A DNA stretch of 64,000 nucleotides from Lingula anatina (GCF_001039355.2 NW_019774491.1:324630-388629); one strand, 5' to 3'. Numbered from the stretch's first letter, positions 26,949 through 39,356 are shown. The notes: generated from the letters alone by a model not told the origin. A program made the numbers and translations.

Positions 26949-28669
26949 TTAGCAGCATGTTAATCTGTCATCAGTAACATTCATCATTACCAGACACACT
27001 TCTTTCAGTGCCATTATCAAAGGAACCTTCAAAAGAACAACCAGTCAGTCCTAATGTTCCAATAGAGCCTTTGCTGGATATGGACAGCATTATCATTGAA
27101 GACCAGGTTGGTAATATCATGTTTGTCCCAGATCAGTGGCCCTGTAAAACACTTTACTAAGCTTGGGGGGTTGGGTAGTGAGATACTCGTTGCTTGGGTG
27201 AGGATTGGTGGTAAAAAATAGTCATATTTTAATGAATATTTTAGTTCTTGATTATTTTAGGTATGTCCTTAGTTCTTTAGCGACCTTTATTCTGTTCCTT
27301 AGCAAACTGAAAAGTTTGCGGCAACCAGTTTGCAGGAGTTTGCGAGAAAATTTTTATTGCTGCTAATTTGCAAGGAGTTGCATTTTGCAACAAATTTGCA
27401 ACAGGCCTGATATTTTGCTAAGGGGTCTTATAAATATCAGATATAATATATATTTAAGAATTTTTCAATTATTTTATAAATTTGACACTCATGTGTGTGT
27501 TTCTTTCCTCGTTTTAATATTTTGGTTATAGTTTAAAAAAATTTATCTTATTAAGACACAGAAGGAATGGCTTTTATCCTAGTTACTCTGGTTTCATGAA
27601 GTGCTCTTTGTCTTGCAGGTGTTTGAAGCATACACTGACCCAAGTGAGGTAGAAGATGGTGATTTTGGGCATGAATTGTTGTTGTCTGCAGAAGAAAAGG
27701 TAAACAGGAGACATAAGTTTATCAAAAGTGTATATTTTGATCCATCCATCAAATGAAGATGAATATTAAATCTCATACTGGACAAATGTACAAGTTCTAT
27801 CATTTTGTGCATATCCATAGAACTTATTGTCACTCTTGCCTGTGTTTACGTCAGAATCAGACAACCATTCCTCAGTAATTCTTGGTGTAGCCCTTCTCTT
27901 CTGGCTGTCTGGTTATAGATCCTACTGAAACTGAGAATTAATAAAGGGCATCAGCTTATACCCTTCATTGCAGCTACAGTATACATAAGTGGTGCACTAT
28001 TACAGTGCATTGTTCTTTATTGATTTTTGACGTCTTTATTTTCTGCTGTAGGCAAAAAGGAAGCGCGAGAAACAAGAAGCTGTGCGTCTGCTGAATGAGC
28101 TGAAATCTGTCATTGGAATCCGTGCCAAAAAGTGGGAAGAAAGAGAAAGAAAACTTATGAAAAAGATCCATGCAGGCAAAGTTCCAAACAAAGAGGAGGA
28201 TGAATCTGAGGAAACCAAATCTGAAGTTGCAGTATGTGCAGGGAGTGAAAATGATCTTTCTGGATCAGAAAAATCTGCTGCAATTAAGTCTGATGAATTA
28301 GAGAATGGTCTGTCATGTGACATTGTTCAAAAAAATTATGCTTCAGATACTAAGCAAACTCATGCAGAAACAGACATCAGTTTGGAGGTAGAATCAGAGA
28401 CTGAACAAGAAAAAGGAGAAAATAATAAAATAAATAATTTGTGCCAAAGGGTATACAGGCCTGATAGTACCAGAAATAATTCAGATTTAAGTACAGGTTC
28501 TGCTGCTAGAAGAAACCATCAAGACAGGCTGGACTCAGGTTCATTTAGCTTTGCTGCCAATATTGCCGCCATGGCTGCAGCCAGGTCAAGACAGCAGGTA
28601 CAACTAAGTGTGCAGACCTACCAAGACAGTGATGATTCTGATGATGGAGATTGTATCGTGGACGACTGA
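20461..28669 (+). CDS. VEZT: Vezatin, adherens-junction membrane protein
   Basis: Vezatin links cadherin-catenin junctions to myosin VIIA in animals. Exons: 20461-20496, 21177-21341, 21697-21753, 21955-22097, 22506-22796, 23129-23278, about 23640-23796, 24084-24174, 24751-24976, 26263-26447, 27009-27106, 27619-27699, 28052-28669; the sum is 765 codons, near the vertebrate length of about 780. The N-terminus DDEVIFENSALHHHLQDVG matches the family start. Residues about 136-178 form the hydrophobic double-spanning segment (FTLNIPLMTLVPLGAVGILA), followed by IRLIQEVELISRGFT, the strongest family signature. Later exons carry SISNYVAFIPLEQYGP, CSGCWEESMNRID and an ELKSVIGI motif. The long last exon is acidic and low-complexity, ending in aspartates. 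The junction after 23278 looks like a U12-type intron. AATAAA at 28688-28693 follows the stop closely. Confidence 0.93.
24597..24635. repeat. (CT)n microsatellite
   Basis: About 19 CT units in the vezatin intron before exon 24751-24976. Confidence 0.95.
25456..25549. repeat. 26-bp palindrome plus GATGSC hexamer repeat
   Basis: TGTACAGACACA-GA-TGTGTCTGTACA is an exact inverted repeat (25456-25481). About 30 bp later, 25511-25549 is a run of six GATGGC/GATGCC units, strikingly GC-rich against the surrounding intron. Confidence 0.85.
25960..26095. repeat. Dispersed repeat copy 1 (ending CATTTGACAGCTTTGCTGCC)
   Basis: Shares GAGCATAATTA, GCATCAGAAT, CCTATTTTGTGCAT and TTTGTCTGTACATTTGACAG in the same order with 26795-26920. 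The 3' motif recurs at 34921-34945 and in a weaker form near 1020-1040. Confidence 0.7.
26795..26947. repeat. Dispersed repeat copy 2 with 3' poly-T
   Basis: Imperfect copy of 25960-26095, followed directly by about 29 T residues (26919-26947). A conserved end next to a homopolymer resembles a short retroelement or its fragment. Confidence 0.65.
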
Positions 28670-31329
28670 TACTCAAATAGTATAGACAATAAAAAGATAA
28701 TAGTGAACACAAAATCATGATTCGCTGCTTCTTGATATCGATAAATTATTTTAAGGAATGTCTCATTTTAATATTTCCAATAACAAAAAGAGGAGATAGC
28801 CAACTTTATCCAAGAAAAAAACCAAAAGCAGTCTGGCAGAAATGTCAAAAAATAAACTAGTAATAATAAAGACCGTGTTTTATTACAAAATACCTCAAAC
28901 TTCTTATACTATTCACAAAGTTCACAGTCCATTCAAAATTCTTCTTGGTCGTCTCACTTTGATCACATGAGGGTATAGGGTGTTCAATTCTTTTATGATA
29001 ATATCTTTGGTACTGTTTCTCATTTGCCTCAGCGAAACTTCTTTTGCTGCCGTTTTTTAAACTTAGCGATTCAACATTATGCGTACTTTGTAAGTATTCT
29101 TTCTTCTATAAACATTTTAATATATATCCATCTTTTACACATGAAAAACCTTGCGCAACATTTGAATAAAGTTTTGTCTTTTTTTATATATTTTATGTTT
29201 TTATATCAATCTCTGCGATAAAATAGTGCCACTTAAATCCACAGTATATAGAGATCAAAGAGTATCATTCTGTTACTAAAAGCGGTTCCTAATTCTTAGA
29301 AATTACTGGGATGACTCAAAAATGATTCTAAGAGACTAAAAGCGATGTATGATAAGATGAAGACAGTCCGGATAGGCGCAGATAGGAGCAGTGGCAAGGC
29401 AGTGAAAACACAACGACATTTCACGGAGAACTTTCGTAATTTTTTTTACGCTCATTGAAATTAATACGGACTCCAAACATTTACAAAGGTGAAATAATGC
29501 TGGTTAATGGGGAAGAGTCCACCACATGATTACCTTTGAGAGCTCTTCAGAGTAAAATGTTTGTTTTCGTCACATTCAAACCATCAAAAAACCTAAAAGA
29601 ACTTCTATTTTCAACTGCAAATGAAATGCCTGCTTTAATGAAAATAAATGAGTAATTATAATTAATGAGCCTTGAAAAATAAGTTGATCTAGACAGCGAA
29701 TGAAAGTGTTTATATTTGTAATTCCACAACTAACGCAGTAAAGTTATTCATACTCCACTAAATGTATTTGTGCTGGTGATACTGGAGATAACGCGCTCTC
29801 ATTCAGCATCATTACCTGTAACTGTCTGATAATTGGCGTTTATTCCTATAACTGCCAATCAGCCTGTCTGCACTTGACAGCCCTCATAAAAACCGAATGA
29901 ATTGAACTGACACCTGTCAATCAGAGGATTTGAAAGATGGGAGTTTTACATGCCCGGCCATTATAGTTATCAACTGTGTAATAATTATGATTGACGTTTG
30001 CTTACAAAATTGGCAATCAAAGCTGTGTGTGCTTGACAGCCTCCCTCAAAGTTGAATCAAACTGTAAATTTAATTGACACTTGTCCAATACAAGACGTTC
30101 TGTAACGCTGGGGTGGGGGGGGGGGGGGGTAGAAATATTTTCGATTTCAGAGTCTATAGAAGAAAGTTTTGAAAGATAAATGTCCCGGTGAGAAATTGCT
30201 CAGAGAATGTAAAGGAGTTTAAAAGGAACACGTCAAGGTGTAAATGCTTGAGTGTCTACCTCTTTCTTGGCTCATAGTCCCGTAACTTCAGGAATTTATG
30301 ACTATCTAGTAGTTGTGTGTTCAGTGTTCGCAATCACTATTGTAAGATTTTCCATAATAAATTATTTAAGTGGATGATAAGCCAGTGTTGGTTAACCAAT
30401 AATAAATGTAGGAAATGATTTAAGCGAATGCCAATCATTTAGAGAAACAGATCATTTGAAATTAAAAACCTTAAAATTTCAAATAACTTCCAGTATCTTC
30501 TGCAAAAATTCATATTTAAGGAAAACTAAAAATAGCGTTCATGAGTACATGCGCCGTGGCATCAACGTGTAGAAATACGTAGGCAACTTTGATCTATCTG
30601 TCGCGTTTTTGCCAGCCTTATTTTTTACCCAGATATTTATTTCTTTTTCAAAATCCAATGGTAGGCTTGATAGAGAGTATAAGCAGTGTGACTGTATATA
30701 GAAAATTTTCAATACACATCACAAATTACTTTTCGAGCCTCAGTTGCCTGGACATAACAAAGATGTTGAGACAGTTAGTACAGTCAGGCTATATAAGTAT
30801 AAAAATTGAACGCATACGAATATCAGGGCACCGCTTTGATAAAAAAAACTGCACATTACGTTTCCGCGCGGATACTCCCCGGCACTATAACTCCCTCACA
30901 TGGTTATTACCTCGCAGAATAGATTCCCTTTGGTTAAATGTAAGATTGGAAAATAAATAAATAAATAAATACATGTGGTCGAGTTTTATTCAATAGCAAA
31001 GCGTTATATCTATTACTGTCATGATTTTAAAGGAAAACGAAATATATACAGTGTATTTAATAAGTGAGCTGTTTATTTACTTGAACAAATTTTCTTTGAA
31101 AATAAATGGAAAAAAGAATACAGAAAAATGCTAACTAGTTGGGAAAACGTCGCCAACACGTAAGAGCACTGGCAGGAGTGCTCTTTCGACAAATCGGCGC
31201 AATAGACTTTTTTGTTGTTGTTTTTTTTTTTTTGGCTCGAGGTCTTTGAAACCAATTGCAACTAGACTAATATTTATCAATGTTGCAAATTCACGTTCTC
31301 CTGAGTAATCCATTGTCACCGATGTTCTC
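28670..31329. other. Vezatin 3' UTR and intergenic region
   Basis: No supportable gene. AATAAA at 28688-28693. An imperfect tandem duplication with a period of about 150 bp spans 29819-30097 (shared TGATAATT, TTGACAGCC and TGAATNAAACTG-type blocks), followed by a run of G at 30111-30129. Confidence 0.55.
29819..30097. repeat. Imperfect two-copy tandem repeat
   Basis: Copy 1 at 29819-29925 and copy 2 at about 29973-30097 share GTAATAATT-like, TGGCAATCA / TGCCAATCA, GCACTTGACAGCC / GTGCTTGACAGCC and TTGACACYTGTC blocks in order. Confidence 0.6.
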
Positions 31330-32861
31330 CTATTCATCTTGTCGTACTTGTGGGTGTACTCTATTGCTTCGGCGTCCACCAAAACAAGATGAAGATCTAA
31401 CAGCATTCAAAAAACCATTCCACCATCTTCTCAGTCTAGAAGGGACTTTGGTTTCTTCAAATACGCCCCGTTTAATGGGATATTTCTGAAAGAAACCACA
31501 GAAGACGAGCATTGACTATTCTATTATTAGATAAGTGTCAAAATAGAGGGCTAATGTTCCCCATGTTAAATTTGTTACACTTTTCAAAGAAACATACAGT
31601 TTAGCCAACACCCTCTTACGTTTTGTTTCTACAAAATATAATAATAGTATTGCAAACCTTTTGGTTTTCCTCACATTCCTTTTCGCACTTTTGTTCAAAC
31701 AGAATTCTCTCTTTAGCAGAAGCGTCATCTTCAGCTCTAATTTTGGGGCTCTTCAAATTTTCCTAAACACAAAATGTTTTTCAAATAGAACTTGCTTGTA
31801 AAGGCAATTGAGATATATTGCTACGAGTGCTCCATTTGAAACGGAATGAGCCTTTTTACAACTGTTTCGTGATATTTGGAAAATGCAGCTCTTTCCTCAA
31901 TAACATTAATTCGATATGCTAGAACATCGATTAGCTGCTCTACAAAAACCGCTAAACGGTACTCGCAAACACCAATGTACCCTCTCCTGCACCCCCAAAA
32001 ATAAATATAAAATAAATAATTAAAATAAAACGAAAAAGATTAAGTAAACATATAACGGAACATCTCTATATCTTACTTGAATGAGCTTTTCCTTGCGTTC
32101 TCTAGCCTTCTTTTTCTCTAATTCCATCTGTTCTTTCTTGCATTTTATTTCTTCTAAGCGCTTTGCAATTCTCTTCCGTTTTTCTTCGCCTTTCCTTTCT
32201 TTCCTTTCCTGTTCTGTTATTTCCAACTCGAGTTTAGCTTGGTATGCCTGTAAAAGTTACACAAAAAGAATAATGATGAACTAACAAGTATTCGTTTAAT
32301 TCTCATATATTTAATTTCACCATTTTTCTTTTAATTTTCATTTATTTGATTATCTATATTTTCTGTTTTTCTTAATCCTGGATCAGTCAGACAACCGCTA
32401 CTAGTAATTATTAACAGAGGTGGTGAACCAGACAAACTAAGATTAATGTGTTTTTGACGGCTAGAAAATAGCAGTGAAAAAAAGAACGAATGCCATATTT
32501 CTGACGAATAACTTACTTTTTCTAACCTAGCGCCCGTGGAGGGGGTTCTGCCTCTGAGCTGTTCATTTCTCAGATTTGTCGCTGCTGTTTGTCTCATGTC
32601 CAGTTCAATGGCCAACTCTTCAGGGTCTCTTTGTCTGGTTTGTGAAACTAGTCTACTGGACAAGCGCCTAGGAACTGTCGCTGGGTCCAGCGCAGAGGGG
32701 CCGAATGGCGTTATCGGTCTAGATATCTGCTGCGACGAAGGTTCGGATTCGGATTCTGTATCTATCCATAAAGCCAGTTGACGTGGTCTAGGGTCCACAT
32801 CTTCATCTTCGGTTTGTAATCTTGAGGTAGGATTCTCAGTGGTTTTAGCTTTACCAGCCAT
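31330..32861 (-). CDS. Coiled-coil protein, four exons, unrecognised
   Basis: Minus-strand exons 32861-32517, 32247-32077, 31762-31658 and 31485-31330 are each a multiple of three with consensus splice sites, giving 258 codons. Residues 1-115 are disordered and rich in Ser, Pro, Thr and acidic residues (MAGKAKTTENPTSR start; later PITPFGPSALDP). Residues about 116-205 are an uninterrupted highly charged helix, Lys/Glu/Arg-rich (ITEQERKERKGEEKRKR), predicted coiled coil or single alpha-helix. The last exon is basic with RLRRWWNGFLNAV and ends QVRQDE. No signal peptide or membrane segment. I do not recognise the family. The start was chosen at 32861 because the next upstream in-frame candidate is not ATG and an acceptor-like TTCTTTTAG lies just before it. 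Confidence 0.62.
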
Positions 32862-33136
32862 TTTAGGGAGAAATTTAACTCCGGTCAAATTGACGTGCTG
32901 CTCTAAAAGAACTGTTGCCAAGTCTTAATGTTGCCACGGACGTTTGTAACGTCACTTTGCTTGTGACGTTTGTTTTTTATTTGCGGCGTGACGTCGTACG
33001 TCAGTTTGTTGACCAAAGCATTACCTCCAGTGAGGTATGACTTAAAATCTACGTGATCAGTAATTAAATAAAAAAAAGTTGTAAGATCATCAAATTAAAC
33101 ATTTTCAAAATGTCCATTCAAAATGTCCATTCTTAC

Positions 33137-33292
33137 AAGTCCACTAATAGTTCCTATTCGCCCTTTAAAATCTTCCAAAATGCTTAGATCTGATTTCATT
33201 CCCATTAAAAATTTTGTTTGCAATGTCATTGAAGTCTCGGGTCCCTTTTTGATCTCTGTGACAGTAAAAGCATAGTTAAACAACTGAGACAT
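33137..33292 (-). CDS. Possible isolated first exon, unrecognised
   Basis: Minus-strand ATG at 33292 opens 52 codons (MSQLFNYAFTVTEIKKG start) ending at a good GTAAGA donor. It is upstream of the coiled-coil gene on the same strand, but its phase (0) does not fit the acceptor before MAGK (which needs phase 1). It could be a 5' exon of an unseen transcript or a remnant. Confidence 0.25.
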
Positions 33293-33965
33293 CGTCGACT
33301 CGCTACCTAAGAAGTGTTTTTACTTGTATCACATTAATAACATTACGTTGCACTTAGTTACCTTCCACTCACGCTATTTGTTGTAGGCATGATTAGTGCA
33401 CTGGAGAATTCAGGGTTTTACTGAGGTAGGGGTGGGTGAGGCCAAAGATTAAATTTTTATCTCGCTTCACTCGGCAAATATTATACAGTAGACTGGGAAA
33501 TACATCAATAAAATTCGTTCACTCTGTATCGTTTTGCTCGTGACACTTTTTTTGGGGGGTGGGGGTGGGGGGTGCTCGTGCCAAGTTTGTTACCTGTAAC
33601 TGCCGTGACCTAAGCAACAAGAAATCTCCGTATTTGGAAGTAAGCACGTTGGTTATAAACACACATTGGTTTGAATAAATGGAGTCGCACGATGTTCCCC
33701 TGCAGTCGAATTCATTCTCATGATGTTTTGCTGTGTTTCTAGATCTGCAATAAAATTGTATGAGGAACAGCTGACAGTCTTTTTTTCTTGATAAAAACCG
33801 TGTGATAGAGGTATGAATTTTACTATTTCCCATCATTATACCCGCACTTTTGGGACAAAAGTTGGGGATCACGTTATCCCGCTCGTCCGTGCGTCCGTCG
33901 ACCGTGAGTCCGTGGGTCCATGAGTCCCATGTGTTAGCAATTCCTCTATCTCCTACCGGATTGGG

Positions 33966-34037
<72 letters not shown>

Positions 34038-35365
34038 TGATACTTTTTTTATATTAAGCATTTTCATGAATAATTCTATACTGTTATTGAAGATTATAAT
34101 TTCATATTGGATTCAGGAATTGCGATATATATCAAGAGAATGGGGTCCCTGAGGGTGAGCTACTTTTTACAGTGTGGGAGAAGTGCGGCGATGTGCGATG
34201 GTTACCATGTAGTTTTTAATGTACCGCCACGAAAAATCATTTAATTCAAATTGATATATTTATATTGACTATAACTAATTATCAAAAATTTGGTGTTTTT
34301 CGAAAAAAGACCAGACTCCTGAACAGTGCCATAACATTGTGGGGTAGGAAAGTTTGAGAAAAATACCCTTTACCTCGGGAAACCTAATAAAATATTGAAT
34401 TTATTCAAGTCAGCGTAATAATTTTTTTTTAGATTTTAAATTTAAAGATCATTTTTAAATTAAACAATAGTGTCTAAAGTTACAATGTAATATATGTATT
34501 TCCTTTTTGCAATGCACAGACTACCCCAAGTACCGGTGTTAGTAAGATACAGAACACAGTATTGTTTTATATCATTAAGTTGCCACTCTACACATATCTA
34601 AAAAAAGGACATCTATTTATATTTCAGAGCGTCTAATATTTTCTACTTAGAAACCCACTCTTCTTTATAAATTCAATTAATATCAATGTCATCTTTGAAC
34701 ATTGTTTGTTACAAAATTATCGTTGCTGTCCTCCTTTATCTACAGCGCCCTCAACACCAAAGGTTTTTCGTGTTCAGTAAAAATACTTGCCAGGCTAGTA
34801 AATGTCCTCAAACTGGTCAACTGGAAATTCTCATTATTGTATAACTTAACCATTTAATTGGTTGTTATTTTATCACTGTTTTAATGTCACTGCTTCTATC
34901 AATTTTGGTATTTTTTATATCTGTCCATTTGACAGCTTTGCTACCTTTTTCCGAACAATTGCCTCATTCATTGATTCCAGTTCGATAATCAAATTTATCT
35001 AGCTAGACAGTTGACGTTGAGTATCTTTAACTCGTGCTGTATAGCATTAAACCAACACAGACGCCACGTTAGATATCACAGTTATCTCCCTGCGAAAACA
35101 GATGATTGCCCACGGGGGCTAGAACGCCAAACAGGTGCCCGTTTCAGAATAGCGTTACTGGTAGAGCCTATCTGATAGCAGGTACTTGAGATGGTAGGTC
35201 AAGAAGGAAACTAAGTACTAAAGGTAAAAACGTATCAGAAACACTCCTCTTGTGCAGAAAGAACGTTTCTGATTTGGCTGGTCGGAACTCGGTTGTTTTT
35301 TTTTTAATGTCGCTACAGTAATAGGTGGATTTGGATATTGCGGTTTTTGAGAAGATCATATCATC
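33293..35365. other. Intergenic, microsatellite-bearing
   Basis: No gene seen. Contains G-rich runs near 33550, a run of TCCGT/TCCGTG-like units near 33885-33925, the (TA)n array at 33968-34035 and a dispersed-repeat end at 34921-34945. Confidence 0.5.
33968..34035. repeat. (TA)n microsatellite
   Basis: About 34 uninterrupted TA units. Confidence 0.97.
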
Positions 35366-38090
35366 ATGCCAGGCTTCATAAACGAAACGCTCGCAAACGA
35401 CAATTCGACCACTCCGATGTTCATGGGACAGCAATATCCTGGCGTATACAACACAGTGTACTGGGGAGGTGAGAGACTGTGACTGTAGTATGGGATGAAA
35501 AAAAAACACCCCTAAATCCAAATGTCAACTTCTCACATCTATTTATCAAATAACCTCATGGAAAGTAGTTTAGAAACCATCCAGGCTATATCTACTCTGG
35601 CTGGTAAGGGGTTGACGTCAATGAAATACTGTACATAGCGAAATATGCTGGCCCAGAATTAAATTCGGAGCTTCATCTGAAGGCTATTTGAAAAAGCGAC
35701 CATTCCGGTCCGAGGAACACATTTATGTAATCTAGTCTACGACACTTAAAAAGTTATTCTGTATTAGTGAAGACGAAAAAGTAACCATCCATAACTTCAA
35801 TCGTGGATCAGTATTTCCAAAGTTACTTTCATGCACATTTGTGAACAATGACGTGTATCAGTACATGTAATTCTAACATGTTGGGGACAGTGACTTTAAA
35901 GGTCCAAGTGCTTAGTGGCACGAAATTCATGCGCTGGCATTCCTATTGGCGATTCTGATAAAACTGGCTATGCTAGTGTATATAGGAATCGTCAAAAGGA
36001 GTTCGTGTTAAGTACATATTAGTATTCTTCCGATGTGATTCCTACCAATGTTTTTTTTTACTTGTTTTACAGCCTCTGCGTCTTCTCTTCTTCTCCTTCT
36101 TGCGGTTTGTATATTGCTGCAGATCGTTTTCCACAGAAAGAACAGAAGGTAAAAAAATGCCTGGTTCACAGCTTTTCAATGAAAAATTTACTTTATAAAA
36201 ATCACAAAAGGAGGCATGGATTCTGTCATTTCTAGATATGTCATTGAAACGTGGAAAAGTACATTCAAAATACTTCAAAAATGTATAAACTGAGTGCTAC
36301 GTGTGTATTTCGTTATCAAATTAAACGGAGAAGATTAATGTTTTAACATATGAATACCGATAAATGGATGCTACATGTAATATGTACTTTTAAGCCCGCT
36401 TAAAAATCATAATATCTGTCTTTTTGAACATTTAGTAAAAACATATTATCTGTCTTTTTGAACATTTAGTTCCAAAGTTTCGCCCGTCACAATTTTACAA
36501 GTAAAATCTGCATGCCAGGACGACGAAAATACAGTGGACACCAAAATGGATGAAGACGCTTGCCATTGGGTCACTCGCATCTTTGTAGACATAGAGCGAC
36601 CAATACTGATGGACATCATCAAATGGGTTGGCATTGGAATGTTCACTGCTGGACTTTTGTTATCCTCTCCCACAAGATATGCTTTGATCCCACTTATCCT
36701 GCATGACGTGGCACAAGTCATCCACACGCACAGACTGTATAATAATGAATTTGTGACCCAAGATATCAAACGTGTACACATCACGCATGCCTTTCTTGGC
36801 GGATTCCCCACTGGAACCACAGCCAAGGTAGTCGGGATTTTCTGGTTGGACGGATTATGGGACTATGGAGATGCCGGTTATGTTATTGCACTTGCACCCC
36901 ATTCAATCCTTGTCCTTGCGTGCTTCCCGATCATGATTTCTGCTTTCATTTTCATGTGCTGCAAGTGCCGTAAATGTAAACTATGTGGTGATAGAGGGTT
37001 CGTGGTTGTTTGCTGTGTATTTTACGTTGTCTCCAGTATTCTTTGGCTGTTGGGTACATTTCTCTTCATCGCCAGGTCACCGCACGACATGCTAGGCATC
37101 ACGAAGACATGTGCTGCCATCTATCGGATCATCAAACAGGGTTTTGATATGGAACCACCTTTTGCACTTGGCTTTGCATTTGTTTTCCTTGTCGTCCTTA
37201 TAAACATTGCCGTCACATACGTGTGCGTTGGCAAAAATGGTATGTCATCAACAAACCTTAAGTTTGTTATGTTTATGAAAACCTTGTGTTTTGCTTATTT
37301 TTTACCGGTAATATAGAATCTACATTGGAAGTTCCGCACCAGAAATGAAATTATTTCCACCAAATTTTGAGACATTTGTGCTTTCTAATAAATTTCCATA
37401 CCAGGATTTGAAACTTAAATTTCACATGAGATATCAATTGTCAAATTAAGTTTGGATTTAGTTCATGTTAATTGCATTTAAGCACCCTTGTAGAACTCAT
37501 AACGTTTATTATTTTTATTTCAGGAAGATTGTTGAAAGTGTTTCCAGAATTCATAGACGCATGGAGTTTTGCTTGGTCGGCTGTCACGCTGGTCTATTTC
37601 ATGGACAACCCAGGAGCCGCCAGCGCAACCCATATGAAGCTGTACGTGGCGTTGCCATTGCTGATGTCTTGTGTAGTTGGCATTTTCGTTGATGTATTCC
37701 GAATTGTACATTTTGCCAAAGAGAGGAGAAAATTACATGCAGAATTCGAAGTTACAGTGCAGCAACTGGGGGAAGCTAGCAAGGTACAGTTGTATCAAGA
37801 ATAATATTCATCGTTGACGTTTTGTGTAATACGTTTTAATGTCGTGTTAATTTTACAAACAAGAAAGTTTTTAATCGCCTATTGACGAAAATGTTTTCAA
37901 TAATTTATTTGAATATTAACCGATGAAATTCATCCTGGACTTTTATATATTTTGACAATTACGCACAATTTTTATACTTCACTATAATTTTTATAATTCA
38001 AACTGCAAACAATATTTTCAGAAAACGGTTTTAGAGAAAGAAGAAGATTCTGGAATCGAGTCAGCCCCAGTGCCCGTATGTGGAACGTGA
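35366..38090 (+). CDS. Multi-pass membrane protein, five exons, unrecognised
   Basis: Exons 35366-35468, 36073-36148, 36470-37239, 37524-37783 and 38022-38090 join in phase to 425 codons. Exon 1 (MPGFINETLANDNSTT start) is polar with N-glycosylation sequons at N6 and N13 and no signal peptide, so it is probably an outside N-terminus. Exon 2 encodes one clean membrane helix, SASSLLLLLAVCILLQIVF, followed by basic HRKNRR. Exon 3 supplies several more helices, among them KWVGIGMFTAGLLL, HSILVLACFPIMISAFIF, FVVVCCVFYVVSSILWLLG and ALGFAFVFLVVLINIAVTY, with a Cys-rich loop CCKCRKCKLCG. Exon 4 adds about two more (KLYVALPLLMSCVVGIFV). The tail is charged and acidic. In total there are about seven or eight helices. 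I recognise no family; transporter or receptor cannot be decided. Confidence 0.7.
36413..36469 (+). repeat. Tandem duplication of an intron acceptor
   Basis: TATCTGTCTTTTTGAACATT followed by TAG occurs at 36413-36435 and again at 36447-36469, so the membrane-protein gene has two identical 3' splice sites 34 bp apart. Use of the first would run into a stop at the end of the second copy. Confidence 0.8.
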
Positions 38091-38521
38091 ACGTCAACGT
38101 GCTAAATATACTGACACATTCTTTACAATATAAACCTTTGGTTACTGCATGTAATACTACCACTGGCATATTTCATCACGCCATTATATCTCTATTACCC
38201 CAGCATCCTGTACAGTTTATCTCCGTTTATTATTCCAAAGACCACATGCAAAAATACTGCGAGTTCTTCAAATTCATTGCTAAGAAGAGATACCGCAAGC
38301 CATTGTTACGCTGACTCGCAGGTACAAGCGCTGGGTGTGAAAATGATTTTCTGCCTAAAGTGTACATCTTGCCTACTGCTGCTTTTACTATATTTCACAG
38401 GAAATAATAGCTGTGGGCTACCAGGAACAGCTGTTCCAAATATAACAGGACGGCATGTTTATATACATGTACTAATTTATAAGCGTCACCACAGACCAAA
38501 TGTAGTTACAGATACAGTGTG

Positions 38522-38523
<2 letters not shown>

Positions 38524-38585
<62 letters not shown>
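38524..38585. repeat. (TA)n microsatellite
   Basis: About 31 TA units followed by a T run. Confidence 0.97.
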
Positions 38586-38593
<8 letters not shown>

Positions 38594-38886
38594 TTTTATT
38601 AACAACGCTCTACTATGCTCGATGTCCCAGTCGAATAATAAAAGAGCGAGTCTTACATGGTGTTACATTATTATGAGGCTGTTTAGCCTAAATGATCATC
38701 AGAGGTATACACTGTAAATGATCCAGCTTGGTGAGGAAATGAAAATTGTCAATATTTTTCTAACTTCCAATTGTAATTGGTAGTTGTTGACTTGATGACC
38801 AAAAACGGATAATATACTCTAAAAAATATGTTGCATATTGTGTTGGTTAAATGGTAGTATATTGTGTTTCGTGTACCGGCCATAAA

Positions 38887-39130
38887 GAGCGCATTCAGAA
38901 CAGATGATCCACGGACTAACTGATGCCGCTAATTCCCTGATGGTCTCCCCGCCTCCCCACGCGCCGTCGCTGCCGATGCCTAGCAATTAAATCTCGGAGC
39001 CTTGATTTTATCCGTTTAATGGCGCGTGTGGAGGCGGGAAGACCATCAGAAAATTAGCGGCATCGCTTTTTATGTAGGATTGGCCATATTTAGTCCGCGA
39101 ATCAGTTCTGAATCTGTTCTGAATGCGCTT
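38887..39130. mobile_element. Foldback MITE
   Basis: Arms AGCGCATTCAGAACAGAT and CTGTTCTGAATGCGCTT face each other, and a second, inner pair GATGCCGCTAATT / AATTAGCGGCATC and GATGGTCTCCCCGCC / GGCGGGAAGACCATC extends the hairpin to the middle. Non-coding. Confidence 0.85.
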
Positions 39131-39356
39131 AAAAATTCCTACTTGACCCCAGATAGACAAATCCTGTCAGACTGAACGCTTTCTAGGTTGGCCACAATTT
39201 GTGTTAATTAGCTGTATATTTGTATCTGTCAATACATATAGTTACTACTGTCAAAGTACATAGAAACGGATCCCATTGCTACAGATGAAAAAAGTAATGG
39301 ATTTAAACGTCAACATTGGTGAACACAGTACTCAAACACACCTGAAGCAATATATA

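Noticed and set aside
30589-30960. 123-codon ORF
   Set aside because: No ATG at its start, no splice signals or family resemblance, and lies in repeat-rich intergenic DNA.
32331-32516. Extension of the coiled-coil gene's first exon past 32517
   Set aside because: A GTAAGT donor at this point and an in-phase downstream exon show the extension is intron.
33519-34067. Long ORFs on both strands with repeated Ile-Tyr
   Set aside because: They are the translation of the (TA)n array and have no coding support outside it.
38277-38717. 146-codon ORF containing an Ile-Tyr run
   Set aside because: Again driven by a (TA)n array; no splice or homology support.
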